Shown here: positions 1 to 11,881 of the stretch, piece after piece
How positions within the stretch are numbered: the stretch's first letter is position 1
Layout of the letters: every line of letters starts with the position of its first letter
DNA from: Anopheles merus
Taxonomy: Eukaryota; Arthropoda; Insecta; Diptera; Culicidae
DNA: 64,000 bases
Direction: 5' to 3'
NCBI RefSeq assembly: GCF_017562075.2
Contig: NC_054082.1
Span: 47,601,347 to 47,665,346, forward strand
Translations under genes and position numbers: made by a program
Notes under the pieces: model-generated
What the model was told of the DNA's origin: nothing
Databases searched by the model: none
The model's input: only the letters and a program-made list of their open reading frames with translations

Positions 1-3000
1 CCATCGGCCCCCTGTGAATGCAAACTACAAACGGCTCGAGAAAGAAAGCCAAACGTCTGATGTGTTTTAAATTAAAGCAAATGAGTTCTGCCTTTGTGTG
101 CTGTTGCTGAGCTATAAAAGCAAACGGTGGTAGCGTCCTTTTCGAAAGAATCGTTCCAAAAAACGAAAGCCCCAACCCACTTGGTTGTGAACTATCGATT
201 AGTTGAGATGCCGGGAGCAGACGATGGCTATAACGATGGCCGTCTTTTGTAACGACGGTTCAGATGGGAGTGTGAAGAGTTCCAGATAGAGACCGACCAA
301 AAGGGCATATCGGAGGGCTGTTTGTACGATTTCTACCTTCAGATACAACCCCTCGGAATGGAAAAAGTTTTGCGAAAACAATTGCACGCTTCATTGGCTT
401 TGTATCGTGTAATGATACGGGATTAAAGTCGGTTCGCGCTGGACTGGGGAGGAGGACATTACAAAACACTTCCTTTAGGGAAACAAAAACACAACCGTTT
501 GAGAGCTGAGTGTGAAAGGATTAGATGTCAACGTGACGAGCCGTAGCATAATTAGAATCTTGCCTATCGCGTGTAGCGGCACATCAAAAGTGAGAATAGG
601 AGTTACACACCTTCGCTTTCGTCCCCGCAAGCGTCGCGATCATTTCATTAACGCACTCCCTCGCGCGCTCCGCGGCTGTACAAACATCCTTCTTGCGGCT
701 TCTAGCTGGTTGATAGCGCAACCATCAATATGTCCTGAGCTCTGTGTCTGGTCTGGTGGCTCCGCCGGAAAGAAGGGGTTCACTAAATTGATGAGCATTT
801 CCTTCAAACGCGGGATTTTAAACCATCAAAAAGGGCTTCTTTTGAAAGGTGCCGCGACGGAAAGTATCGTTCACTAACACTTTGCCCCCACCAATGTGGA
901 GAAAGATAAATCGACATCGAATGACGATACTTGGCGAGAAGAGAGCAAAGCGCTCCTTCGACGATGACATCATGATTGCGATGGAAACCCGTTCTTCCTT
1001 TTCCTTCCCCGTTTCGTGAAGGAATTTTGCTTTTTCATCGCAAATAGAAGGAACACAAACACTCAGAAGAAAGTGGTGGGTTCTGGAGGGGATAGGAGAG
1101 ATGGGCATGGGGTTTAGCGCGGCAAAGAGCACACTTAACGGGCATTATCACGGCTATTATCATTTGAACGTCGACAGTTTTGATAAATATTTATCCTTCC
1201 GATCTAGCAATTTCGGCCTTTTCCGCCTAAAGGGAGTCACCGGCGTCATCGTCGTCGTCGTCGTCGGTCCGGGTCGGACCCGGGTGGGTGTTACCAAGGC
1301 ACACTTCCCCCTTCGAATTGAATTTATTACCCCTTGGCTGCGAAGCTGAAGCACAGCAATCGGAAACCCCTCTGGACGACGAGTTGGATTGAGCCGCGAG
1401 TCGTTGCTGTGTGGCAACGGAAAGTTTTCCTACTTTAGTTTCGACCCCCGGTTTTCGTCTTGTTCCAATTGGAAGCACCACGCTCATGCTCAAACCTACA
1501 GCTACAGTACATTCACACCAACCCCAAGTGCCTGCTCGGCGAAATAAGATTATCCTTGTGAAGAAGCTGCCTCTGATTAGACGTTGCCACAGGCACACAC
1601 GCACACGCCGAGAGGATGGTGTGAACGTGAAAAGGTTTCTGCCTAGCTGTGCGGGTAGGTGGGTGCCGGCGAAGAGGGACACACGTGACAGGAAATGTTT
1701 TCGGCGATGGCCTCCAAGTGCCGACTGTCCGTCGCTGCGATTTGCCAACGGGAGAAACATTGACCTTTAATTAAGTGGTCATTTGTCGTGTGTCGACAAA
1801 AAAGAACTCCAGGGGTTGCGTGTGTTGTCATGGGGAGAGAAGAGCACCGCGTCACGTGCAGCTTGAACGCGCTTGTTGAACGGCACCAGGCAACCACGGG
1901 AGGGAGCATCCTTTCCAGCCAAATCAGAAAACTTTCCGAGTGGAACGCCCTTTCTCCAGCGTCCCGGAAGTGGCCTCAAGGATTCGAATGAAATGAAATT
2001 ATAAATTTAATGCCACTGACGTGCGAGTCGTCCGTGGTGTAGTGTGCCTTTCGGCTTCAAATCCGGTCAGCAGCAGGCAGAGCAGAGAGCCCAGAACCAG
2101 TAACATGCCGGCTCGCAACCCATTTCGTACACTGGCGGGAAGGGAGGGTGACTTCCGGTACGACCGGAACCGGGAACCGGGTGCACGATAGGCCCGAGCC
2201 CGAGTTTGCTGTATCCCGGGGCCGAATAGACGGAAGGATGAAATGAATTTATGGGGACATCCAATGTTTCATAATTTAATTTGAAACGCTGAAAACTGTC
2301 ATAAATAATCTTGCTCTTGTTTTACCTTCCTGTGCGCGCTGAGGCTGAGCGGGAACGAATACTCCGACTTCTTGGGGATGTTGTCTGACCAATTTTTGTC
2401 TCTCCTATCCTGTCGGGGTTTTCCGTTTTTATGACCAATTCGAATGGGCGAGTGAATGAACGAATGAGAGAGAAAGAAGTGCGAGCAAATGGGTCATTCT
2501 TCAATGGATGCAGGAAAAGGGGACTCCCTTTAAAATGGAAAACCTCCTGGCGGAGGACCTTCGTGCTCGTGGAGAGGGCGGTTGTTGGGCCTGTCCTGTT
2601 TCCTGTTCCTGCTCCTCCCGTCCAATCATGGACTGTAGCCGGTTGGAGAGTCGGGAGGCTTCCACGGCGTCGACGGAAAACGTGAACAAAATGATAAATG
2701 ACACGGATGAATTGGTCGGTAACGAGGACCAAACTTCCTCGACGTCCGGGTGGCTGACTCGATTGCTGAGCTGCACAAGACACCAAACGTTCAAACCCCA
2801 GTTTTCCCACCCCATTTCCCTCTGCTTGCCGCGTGTGCCCGCAGCTGATTATTGCGTTTGGCGTTGAGCGGTGCAGAAGAAAGTGTACAATTATGTGCTC
2901 ATTTTCTAAAATTGCTGGCCCTTGTTTATGATTTTTAGGGTTCTTTGTGGCCCTCGGTTTTCGGCAGATAAAAAACAGCCATTGCTAGAGGGCAGGAGGG

Positions 3001-3342
3001 CAATAGAGGGCAGACATTTATTCCAAAAACGGAAATGGGACAAGCGAGCGATAATTTTAGATTCACCATGAGAATAGAATGGAGATAAAAATTTACGATG
3101 CCGATTTATGGGTGGCAACGCGACGCTGCTGCTGCTGCTGCTGAGTCGAGCGGTCAAATCAAAGCAGATGGCAATATAATCGGGGACATTCTTTGGGTAA
3201 ATTGATTGATTAACCCAATCAGCGAACAAAGAGTGCTCGAAAAATACTTAAATTGGCTGTGCTGTTGGCTTTTGGACGGGTCCTTTGTATGGAAAACGTC
3301 ATCAAATAGGGGTGAAACAACATTGTGCCGTAGATTATGTGT
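1..3342. other. Intergenic, no gene recognised
   Basis: Mixed-composition non-coding DNA. Open frames here, including a 177-codon one on the minus strand at 1227-1760, show no recognisable domain and have low-complexity composition. Visible simple repeats are a GTC run near 1246-1267 followed by a GC-rich palindromic stretch (about 1266-1284) and a GCT run at 3125-3143. Short AT-rich cores sit in GC-rich surroundings near 1996-2010 and 2245. I see no RNA gene or transposon signature. Confidence 0.5.
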
Positions 3343-3552
3343 CACCGTTTGGACGAATCGAAAATAATACGAGACGAATGCATTAGCGTTCTGATTGCTA
3401 CTTTAGATTAATTGTGTAAGTGTATATGCTTGTTAAGTGTCATAATACAACTTAACAAGCATATACATTTTCACAATTAATCGTACTTTAGATCAACACA
3501 CTAATGCATTCGGCTCGTATTATTTTCGATTCATTCAAACCGTCCAAATCGT
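3343..3552. repeat. Long imperfect hairpin (fold-back element)
   Basis: Two arms of about 95-100 bases face each other around a loop of roughly 10 bases (near 3440-3450). The left arm starts near 3346 with a CGTTTGGACGAATCG-like segment. The right arm ends near 3550 with its reverse complement, slightly expanded. The innermost stem (GTATATGCTTGTTAAGT) is a perfect match and the outer parts are diverged. The compact form with nothing between the arms suggests a fold-back MITE; a long-hairpin small-RNA precursor is an alternative. I saw no clear target-site duplication. Confidence 0.7.
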
Positions 3553-6500
3553 GATAGTAAAAAGAGAATATAACCATATATCGACGTTGTGAAATAGAAT
3601 AATTATAAAGTGCTGTATACAGCTACATGCTCTTTTTACGTTAATTTTGTAACAAGAGCTGAATGCTGATGGATTGAACTAATACTCTTTCCCGCACCAT
3701 TGGCAGGCTCTTTATTATCTTTTGTTGAGAATGAATGGTTTATTATTTTTAGTTCGAAACAACAAACGAATCATGAATTTCATAAGTGAATTCGATTATT
3801 GGTACGAACAATTCGAATCGATTACAGCTACCCCCGCTGCTCTCCAGACTCATGCGTCTCTCGTGACATTTTCGCCCACAATGTAGCCCCATCCGCAATG
3901 GGAAAGCACAATTCGCCCTCCAGTGCATCGTCGATGGATGATTTGCAGCTGGTTACAGTCTTCAATAAATAAAACTGCTTTGCCAAACAATACGTGCCGA
4001 TAATATTGCGTACCGGCTGTGCCTTGCTTTAACATGCCTTGCGGCGACAGCTTCAATTTGAGCTAAGTATAAATTACCTTCCTAGCAGCACGCAAGGTAA
4101 AAAAAAACAACACAAAAATAATCGAACCAACCCACAAACCGAAAACACAATTGTCAGGAGTGGCCAGTTGTTTGAAAGACTTGTTTAAACTCTTGTCGTT
4201 TATTTCCATCGGCGGAACAAACAACAGCGACCATTACGGCGCTGACCAGCACCCGGCCGACAGACCAATCGCTGAGACCCATCAATAATGTGCGAGCAAT
4301 GGTTTCTCCCTCATCGATCTGCACAATTCCGTCTCAAGATGACGCTATCTTCAGTGTCTATGGCCGCGCGCCATCGGTGGGAATGGAGCGAACGAGAAAA
4401 GATAGGCGGTAATTGCCAATATGGGCAGCGAAACAATAGCCACATCATAAACACAAAGCTGACAGCGCTCGGTCCGGCTCGGCGAGCGGCGGGACCTTTT
4501 TACCAACTTTATAAAGCGTGGTGGTAAAGTAAGTAATTAATACGTGTAGGCACAATGACTTGTCCGGCAATGTCAATCAATATAAGGCTTAAGAGTGTAC
4601 CGTGATAAAGATTTGGTTTCGATTCGGGTCTCTTTCTACCAATCAGCCTATTTATCTTGATACAGCCTGTATAGCAGCCAAGCAAAATATGATGAAAATA
4701 ACGATCTTTTGTACGATCACATGAGCATCGCGATTGTTGATGAAAATCTCCTTTAGAAACTTAACCCAAGAGCTGTCACGGAAAATGATCAATATTTTTT
4801 AAACTCTGATGTGTAGATACGAGCTATCTACTAGTGAATTTGATTGCAAACTTATACAACTTTTGATTTCATAGTACCCCAAACGACCCAACATATTGCA
4901 GCTGTGGTACTAGGGTATAAAATCTATCGATTATCTTTAATGTCATAATCAACCACTTAAAGAGCAAACTCTTATGAAGTTATGAATTAATTGCACCACT
5001 TCCGAAGGTTACCGTTGGCCGTTGGGGAGGTTGAGAAATGTCTACCTTGTTGTAGTTCCTTCGAGGCTCACAACCCAACACCACGCACAACATCTAGAAT
5101 GGTCACAACCGCGGCCCGATCCGATCCGTAAGCGGTGCAATAAACCCATTACCATCTTGCTGCCTGCCCTGCTACCACTTACAACGGTGGGCATTTTACT
5201 GGTGCTGCAATTTCCGCGACTCAATTGTTTTGTCAACAATCGATAACCTGGTTGTTTCGTCTTGTCCCTTCCTCTGTCTGGCCCTAACAAACACATGCGG
5301 GAGCAACTCGCTTCATTCATTACCCAAAGAGGGCGACGATCGAAGGGCGGGCCGGGGCTGACGATCGAAGATTGTGTCAATGTGATGTGCGGGACGGCAA
5401 TAAACCTGGACCTGCGGTAAAAATAAAACTCGTAAAAAGGCTAAATTAAATACCATCGCGGTTGTTGTTGCTGCTGCTGCTGCTGCTGCCGTAGACATGG
5501 CCACAGTTCTTATCTCTGAGCCTGTTCCTAAGTACGTAGGCCGAAGTGTGGAGACGACGCAAAAGCACCGCACACAACCGCTGTGGCGCCAATTCCTCGG
5601 CGCTCCGTCTGGTACGGGTGTGGTTTTACCAGCAGTGGGGAATGACCAGTGGGCCCGAGTGGTCCACGACTCGAGACAATCAGCTGATGCGCGCGCGATG
5701 AGTGATCAGCTGTTACGTTGTTGTGGTTGTTGTTGTGCCCGCGCCGATAATAATCGTAGGTCATATGAATCGCACCGTATGAGCGACCACGACACATTTT
5801 TCTAACGCCCCGTGGACGTCAGTGCTGCGATTTCGCACGTGAGAGAACACAGATAAGGTTGATGATGATGATGATGGTACGGTGGGTTGATGTTTGACTA
5901 TCGCATGGGCCTGTCATGATGGGTCGGAGACACAGACGCGCACCAGACCGTTGCTGTTAATTAACAAGGTAAAGCGAACGAAATGGATTTGGGGTTTGGA
6001 TGGCACATTGGAGCGGGAAGTGTGGAGTGCGATAAGGCGAGAAAATTTATGACCGCACAAATCGGCCGTCACGATGACCGAAACCGATTTGGCAGTGGTC
6101 CAGTGGCCCAGGGACGCTTCGTGTCATACGTGCGGCGATAATGCAGACGCGAGGCGTTGTAATACGTCCCTTCATGATTCACGACATGTTTAAACTTTGG
6201 GATGTTTGAGATATATTGAACTCCTTTGGGGTGGTAACCGATAGCATGATCGCTAGTTGGAAAGTTGAACACACACGAAATGATTTATCATTTTACGCTA
6301 CACGTAACAGAGTTGTTTTATGCCCGTTGCCCGGAAATAATGCCCCATTGCTAAATGAAATTGTTTAACAGCATTGAAACACCATCAGGCAGAGGTTGGC
6401 AATCTTGTTAACGGATTTTTTTTAATCTAGCAGATCAGAATATTATTAGAGCCAAGGGTCTAAAAGGATTTTAAATGTTATTTACAGGGCCTTGTGGTCT

Positions 6501-8517
6501 ATGATCGCAGTAATGGTAACGCGGTATATAAATAGTAACGATAAACGCATCAGCTCCTATAAGGCAGGATGACCTCGATTCGCTTGTCAATCTTGCATTA
6601 GCCCTTAGAAGATAAAAATACACTTAAATTATATAAAATCACTACTGGGAAATGACATAATCATGCATATTTGAATCAGCAAATTTTATTTACTGATAGC
6701 CTGGCGTGATTCGCCGTCACATTATCTGTAAATTAATATTTACAGAATCATTGTAAAAATATTTCAATACACTGGTTAATTCGTAGTCGTCTGGATGCCC
6801 AGAATAACGTCAAGGTAAATTCAAGGAGAAAAGATCAACTAGTTATTACAAATTATGTTGAGCTGAAGCTAGTTTTAATGTGGCAAATGATGCTACCGGA
6901 TTCTTAGTTTCTTTAAAAAAAACCGTGCAACTCAAAGTATTTATAAAAATAAACAAACAACAGGATGAAAGATCGATATTCTGCCATTCACAAACATTTT
7001 TTTTATAAAATAAAGAACATTTTATTATTTTTTATTATAAAAGTTAAAAAGTTATTACAAACATTGACATTATCGTAATTATATTTTTTTATTTATATAG
7101 ATCATTTCTAGTTACACCAGTTCATGAAACGTTGGTGTTAGATTCATGCTGAAACTATCTTCATTATTTAATCGTACGATTGAACGATAAATTAAGGTAT
7201 TAATATATTATTACATTTTTTCAACTACACCAAAGCACTTTGAGTGAAATCAGTGGCAGAATGATGAAATTTTTATCGCTTTCTGCACATGAGGCCTCTT
7301 GGAATGGTTTGAACGGAGTGGTTTCCTTGTGGTAAATTTATTGCGCAATAAAAGCAAAAATCACTTAAAAATCTTTTAACGTTCAAATAATAATCATCAA
7401 CCATTCTCTGCCCGTCGATCGAGTCACAAAAGTGAGTACGAAACGGCACCGGCGCATATATTGATGAAAATGGTGCCGGTTGCCGTTGCAAACACAGTGC
7501 AGAAACTTTGCGGAAGGTTAGCGAAGCCAATCCGACGATTACGATAGACGATCGGTGGATCGCTCATCAAACCCATGCCCAAAAGGTATGCTTAAAAAAA
7601 CAACGTAAAACCAATCTCGCTCGTAAAACTTTCGATCCTGGTAGACGGTGTGTGTTTGGATGGTTCGTGTGAAGACGGCGGCGCCGGTCAGTTAGAATCG
7701 ACCCTTGGAACAGAGAACCGATCTTTAAATGAACACTCTCAACGCACACCTTCAAGGAACCGTATCCGTTCGGCCGAAATCATGCCACGCTAAGTTCAAA
7801 CGCGTTCATTATCGCACCTCGTAAGAAGGCACGATACGCTGAGGGAGATTGTCAGCTCAGCCGAGGGCTTTAAAGAATTTCCGCGCCGTGCGGTGGTCGA
7901 ACATTAAACGTAATTAATTTTATACTCCATAAATAAACGCGACCATAATAAATATAGCAATCATAAAATGGAATAAGCGTTGGATGTTTTCGCACCATAG
8001 TCTCAATACGCGATGCGGAACTTTGCCCTTTTCCGGGTTCCACTCAAAAAATGCCAAATTTTTCTTGCAAAATGAGTGCAGTAATCATAAAATTTACTAT
8101 ACATTTAGCATTTCACTTAGCGCTAGTTCTTTTCGAATGGATCAGGCAGCTTTAATATCATGATAACGATTCTATTCGACGGCTCATACCTCTTTTTCTA
8201 TGAATGCACCATGCTCTCGATACAAGTGCGCATGGTAAACCCATTCCATTTCTCCTGCCCCTTTCGAACGATTTCCCGGAGTGTCGGGTGGAAAAGCAAT
8301 TCGAAATTTTATGTTCATTTTAAGCTGCGGCACAAATTCCCGTACACGATTCCCCTGGCGCCCACACGGCAGGAGGGGCAAGCGCATTACGTTCAATTTT
8401 TTTTCCTGCTGCTGTTGCAGTTTTATAGACGTCCCCCGAACCCACTGAACACTCTTCCTGCACGACGCAGGATACGGTTCAGCATCGGTCAGCACGTTTC
8501 TGTCCATCTTTTTTTAA
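3553..8517. other. Intergenic, no gene recognised
   Basis: No coding region, RNA gene or clear transposon was recognised. Composition alternates: 6300-7250 is strongly AT-rich with A/T homopolymers, while 5000-6250 and 7260-8500 are richer in GC. Simple repeats include GTT/GCT triplets at 5461-5490 and GAT triplets at 5861-5876. The open frames are short, lack domains and overlap one another on both strands. Confidence 0.5.
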
Positions 8518-10700
8518 TGTTCGCAAACAAACAAATTTTATCGTACTCTACGCAACCTGAAAAAGGATAGAATGAAATATCTTAGCAGGTATCGTCTGAA
8601 CCGATCTGCATTCAACTTTCGTTTATTTAAGTACGCTGCCTCTGCGCATCGACTATACAACAGGGCTCGTTTTGAGGCCTATTCGAGTAGACTGCAATCG
8701 CGTTTCCGTTCTGATCCAGCATCCTTCTGGCAATTTGTTAGAATACGAAGAGGGTGCAATACGTTACCTAATGAAATGGTACTTGATTCTCGAACTGCCT
8801 CTACGCCTGTTGAGATCTGTGAGCTATTCTCTGCACATTTTTCCCAAATGTTTGAGCCACCGGTTAGTGACCCTAACCTTATTGAGGGTGGGCTTCTCTA
8901 CACGCCAGAGAACTTAATTAATCTCTCCGATATTTCGGTTAGTTCTGAAACAGTTGTACAGGTGTTATTTGGGTTGAAACGTTCTTTTACTCCTGGTCCA
9001 GATGGCATTCCTGCCTCTGTTTTAATAAACTGTAAGGACGTGCTTGCTCCACACCTTGCTAAAATTTTCAACCTTTCACTTTCTCTTGGGGTTTTTCCTG
9101 CTCTTTGGAAATCCTGTTGGCTTTTTCCGGTACACAAAAAGGGCTGCCGTAGCATTGTTTCTAATTATCGTGGGATAACCCAAACATGCGCCACAGCCAA
9201 AACTTTTGAGCTATGTATCCTTCCAACCATACTTCATAGTTGTAGTTCAGCTATTAGCCCTAAACAGCATGGGTTTATGCCTGGTAGGTCTACTTCAACT
9301 AATCTCATGTCTTTTGTTTCCAATATTTTTAGATCTTTTGAGGCCGGTACCCAACTTGATGCAATATACACCGACTTTCTTGCTGCTTTTGATAGTTTAC
9401 CTCACTCTTTATTATTAGCTAAATTGTCTAAACTTGGTTTTGGTGATGGCATTATTAGCTGGCTGTCCTCATATTTAAGTAATCGATCATGCAGGGTTAA
9501 AACCGGGTCGTACTTATCTGAGGAGTTTTTTTGTACGTCAGGTGTCCCTCAGGGTTGTGTGCTAAGTCCACTGCTGTTTTCTTTGTTCATCAATGATGTT
9601 TGTAATGTTTTACCTCCTGATGGTCATCTTCTTTATGCGGATGATATCAAAATCTTTTTACCTGTGTCTTCTTCTTCTGATTGTCTGAGACTTCAGCATT
9701 ACCTCAATGCATTTGTTCATTGGTGTTCATCCAATTTACTTCGCCTGTGTCCCGAAAAATGTTCTGTTATTTCTTTCTCTCACTCTCTTTCTCCTGTTTT
9801 ATTTAACTATACTCTCTCTAGCGCTTCCCTCTCTCGTGTTATGTCCATCCGTGACCTTGGTATTATACTTGACTGTCGTCTTAACTTTAAACTGCAGCTT
9901 GATGAGGTGCTACTAAAAGCAAACCGAACCCTTGGGTTTATCTTACGTTTTACCTCTATTTTTAGAGATCAAAGCATCCTAAGAATCCTTTATTGTGCTT
10001 TGGTAAGGCCTATTCTTGAATATGCTAGTATCATCTGGAATCCTCCCACTATTGATGGCTGTTCGAGAATTGAAAGCATTCAGCGCCTCTTTACCAGGAT
10101 TGCTTTTCGTCGTTTGTTCGGTGCTGCCTCACTACCTCCCTATGAAACGCGATTGCAGTTATTCAATCTTCACTCTTTAAGCTTCCGCCGCCAAGTGTTT
10201 CAGGCTTGTTTTATTGGTGGCTTATTACTTTCTGCTACTGATGCTCCTGATTTACTCTCGTCCATCTCGCTGTATGTTCCCTCTCGTTCTCTTCGTCCAC
10301 GTGATCCTCTGTCAATTGAAACACGTCATACTCTTTATACTTTCAATGACCCTCTTCTGTCCTGTTTCAGATTGTTTAACCACTTTTACTATCTCTTTGA
10401 TTTCGACTCCTCTCTTAACTCTTTCCGTAACCGTATTTTTTCTTCTAATTCCCTTTAATTATTCTCCTTAGTTTTCTATTACTCTCTTTTTTTTTGTTAA
10501 GTTTATGATAGTCTCTACGCTCTACCCTTGTTTTTTTCTTTTCTTTTTTGCTAGGTCAAGACTAGGTTAGTTAGGCTTAGTTTTTCATGAATCATTTTGT
10601 TTTTTGTTAGTATTTAATTAGTTTTAAGTCCATTATATTTAGCCTTGATGGCAGATATTGTATTAAATAAATGAAATGAAATGAAATGAAATGAAATGAA
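8518..10700 (+). mobile_element. 5'-truncated non-LTR (LINE) retrotransposon
   Basis: The insertion comprises a reverse transcriptase frame, a 3' untranslated region of about 210 bases and a terminal array of six ATGAA units (10671-10700). Reading upstream of the ATG at 8572, the frame stays open back to a stop at 8515-8517, and the residues there (basic, LKKDR-type) still look like element protein. The 5' break therefore lies near 8520-8560 rather than at the ATG. The endonuclease domain and first ORF expected for this class are absent, which is typical of incomplete target-primed reverse transcription. A pentanucleotide tail instead of poly(A) is seen in several Jockey/I-group elements. I found no convincing target-site duplication. 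Confidence 0.85.
8572..10458 (+). CDS. Non-LTR retrotransposon reverse transcriptase (ORF2 fragment)
   Basis: This 628-codon uninterrupted frame encodes the reverse transcriptase part of an ORF2 protein. Visible blocks in order are a basic N-terminal linker; an NYRGI block (about residue 199); HGFMPGR (about 234); motif A, TDFLAAFD, with its catalytic aspartate near residue 268; motif B, SGVPQG, near 323; the catalytic YADD box at residues 355-358; and a Jockey-type thumb block, LVRPILEYAS, near 480. No RNase H domain follows; the C-terminus has a conserved-looking PSRSLRPRD segment. All catalytic residues seen are intact, so the copy may be young. The endonuclease is missing through truncation, so this copy could not act alone. 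The Jockey/I-like grouping is inferred from motifs. The annotated start is only the first ATG of an open frame, not a natural start. Confidence 0.88.
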   Translation: MKYLSRYRLNRSAFNFRLFKYAASAHRLYNRARFEAYSSRLQSRFRSDPASFWQFVRIRRGCNTLPNEMVLDSRTASTPVEICELFSAHFSQMFEPPVSDPNLIEGGLLYTPENLINLSDISVSSETVVQVLFGLKRSFTPGPDGIPASVLINCKDVLAPHLAKIFNLSLSLGVFPALWKSCWLFPVHKKGCRSIVSNYRGITQTCATAKTFELCILPTILHSCSSAISPKQHGFMPGRSTSTNLMSFVSNIFRSFEAGTQLDAIYTDFLAAFDSLPHSLLLAKLSKLGFGDGIISWLSSYLSNRSCRVKTGSYLSEEFFCTSGVPQGCVLSPLLFSLFINDVCNVLPPDGHLLYADDIKIFLPVSSSSDCLRLQHYLNAFVHWCSSNLLRLCPEKCSVISFSHSLSPVLFNYTLSSASLSRVMSIRDLGIILDCRLNFKLQLDEVLLKANRTLGFILRFTSIFRDQSILRILYCALVRPILEYASIIWNPPTIDGCSRIESIQRLFTRIAFRRLFGAASLPPYETRLQLFNLHSLSFRRQVFQACFIGGLLLSATDAPDLLSSISLYVPSRSLRPRDPLSIETRHTLYTFNDPLLSCFRLFNHFYYLFDFDSSLNSFRNRIFSSNSL

Positions 10701-11126
10701 AACTAATAAAACAGTGAACCCGGCTGATGGTGCTTACCCTTAATGCCGGCTCTGCAGTCCGGGAAATTGGCGGCAAAAGGGGAGTTTACGGAACAAAAGG
10801 AGTTTAGAGCAGGAACAAGCGGCAAACGTATGGGATTCATTTTGATTAAATATTTTATTTTCATGCGTGCACAAACTCGGACACAACCCGGAACACTGCG
10901 CACTAGAGATATAGGAACGTGGGGGAGAGTTCAATGGGCATGAGGCCTGGCCCGGCAGCATAATCATCCACCGGTTGTGTCGGAACTCTGTTCTGTTCTT
11001 CCTGCCACCCTTTCAAGTGCGCAAAAAGAGTGCAAACGAGGACTCAACATAAAGTTGCAGAGCATTAAACGCAGACTCTCTTTTAGTGCTGTTCAATTGG
11101 ATGGCTAATTTTACGCTACAATTATC
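10701..11126. other. Intergenic spacer
   Basis: This stretch separates the retrotransposon tail from the duplicated open frame downstream. It resumes the ordinary GC-mixed host sequence. I see no gene or repeat in it. Confidence 0.4.
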
Positions 11127-11378
11127 ATGAATTCATTACAGCTATGCTTTGAACGGACGGCCCACTACAACAATCCATTACTTGTAATAAGCATGCTCGT
11201 TACTGTTTCACTATGTGCAATCCTTGTTCATAGTTTCTGTATTGGAGGTGCAGTAATTAGAAGAGGAAAGGGATTTACGTGCATTGGTACTGACAACGTT
11301 AATATTGAAAATAGCTGTGCTAGTATGGACCATTGGGACCTGGTATCAATCTCAAATGGACTATGCCTTCTGCTCTAA
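11127..11378 (+). CDS. Small hypothetical ORF with a membrane segment, partly duplicated
   Basis: An 83-codon frame starts at ATG 11127 and ends at TAA. Its central part (residues about 18-60) has a hydrophobic stretch resembling a signal anchor (ISMLVTVSLCAILVHSF), followed by a short basic, cysteine-containing segment (RRGKGFTC). I recognise no family. The middle is present again, inverted and 129/130 identical, at 12393-12522, and the reading frame is open in both copies. The N- and C-terminal parts are not shared, so the ORF straddles a repeat boundary. It may be a chance frame in a mobile repeat or one exon of a small gene. Coding status is unproven. Confidence 0.25.
   Translation: MNSLQLCFERTAHYNNPLLVISMLVTVSLCAILVHSFCIGGAVIRRGKGFTCIGTDNVNIENSCASMDHWDLVSISNGLCLLL
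11177..11306 (+). repeat. 130-bp inverted duplication, copy A
   Basis: The 130 bases match the reverse complement of 12393-12522 with one difference, at position 12 of the repeat (A here, T in the other copy). Both copies begin ATTACTTGTAAT and end GTTAATATT, and the flanks diverge abruptly. Such near-identity implies a recent duplication, conversion between the copies, or two insertions of the same repeat. Confidence 0.9.
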
Positions 11379-11874
11379 GGGATTACGGGGGAATTCTCTT
11401 AATCAATAATATAGAGAACTAAACCCACGCAAAAAGTTTACCCAAATTACGTTTAGAATATGAGCAACACAAACATGTTATACTTGATGGTTTACATTTT
11501 GGAGCTAATGATGTTATCAACTGTAGGATCAGTCATGAACAACAGTTACTTGTTATCAATCCACTGAAAATTGAGCAAAATAAGCATTTTATCGTATTTC
11601 TGCACAAATTGTCTAGTACAAGCTGATAAAATATAATAGTATAATATATTTTTTTGTATATTTCCGTACACGGCTCAATTCATTCGGTTACTACAATGCA
11701 ATAAAGATGTGAGAGATAAGTACTTCTTAAATTCAAGATCAGATTCAAGTAATATTCAGCGAGGAAAACATATTTGTAACCGTTTTTATAAAAGGACTGC
11801 GCAGTATTTTCTCATATTCGGGGGTTTTACGATACTAATCAGCTCTTTTACATGGAATTTGACAGTTGGCGGCT
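11307..11874. other. Spacer between inverted duplication and P-like element
   Basis: AT-rich DNA without a recognisable gene, apart from the tail of the small ORF that ends at 11378. No part of it is repeated on the far side of the 431-bp element, so the flanking inverted duplication is not a simple symmetric palindrome. Confidence 0.4.
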
Positions 11875-11881
11875 GAAATAA

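Noticed and set aside
1227..1760. 177-codon minus-strand frame ending in a poly-Asp run
   Set aside because: The Asp run is the GTC microsatellite read in reverse. There is no domain and no splice or start context, and the opposite strand is equally open.
8160..8570. 136-codon frame just before the reverse transcriptase
   Set aside because: It shares no features with LINE endonuclease or gag proteins and overlaps the probable 5' junction of the insertion.
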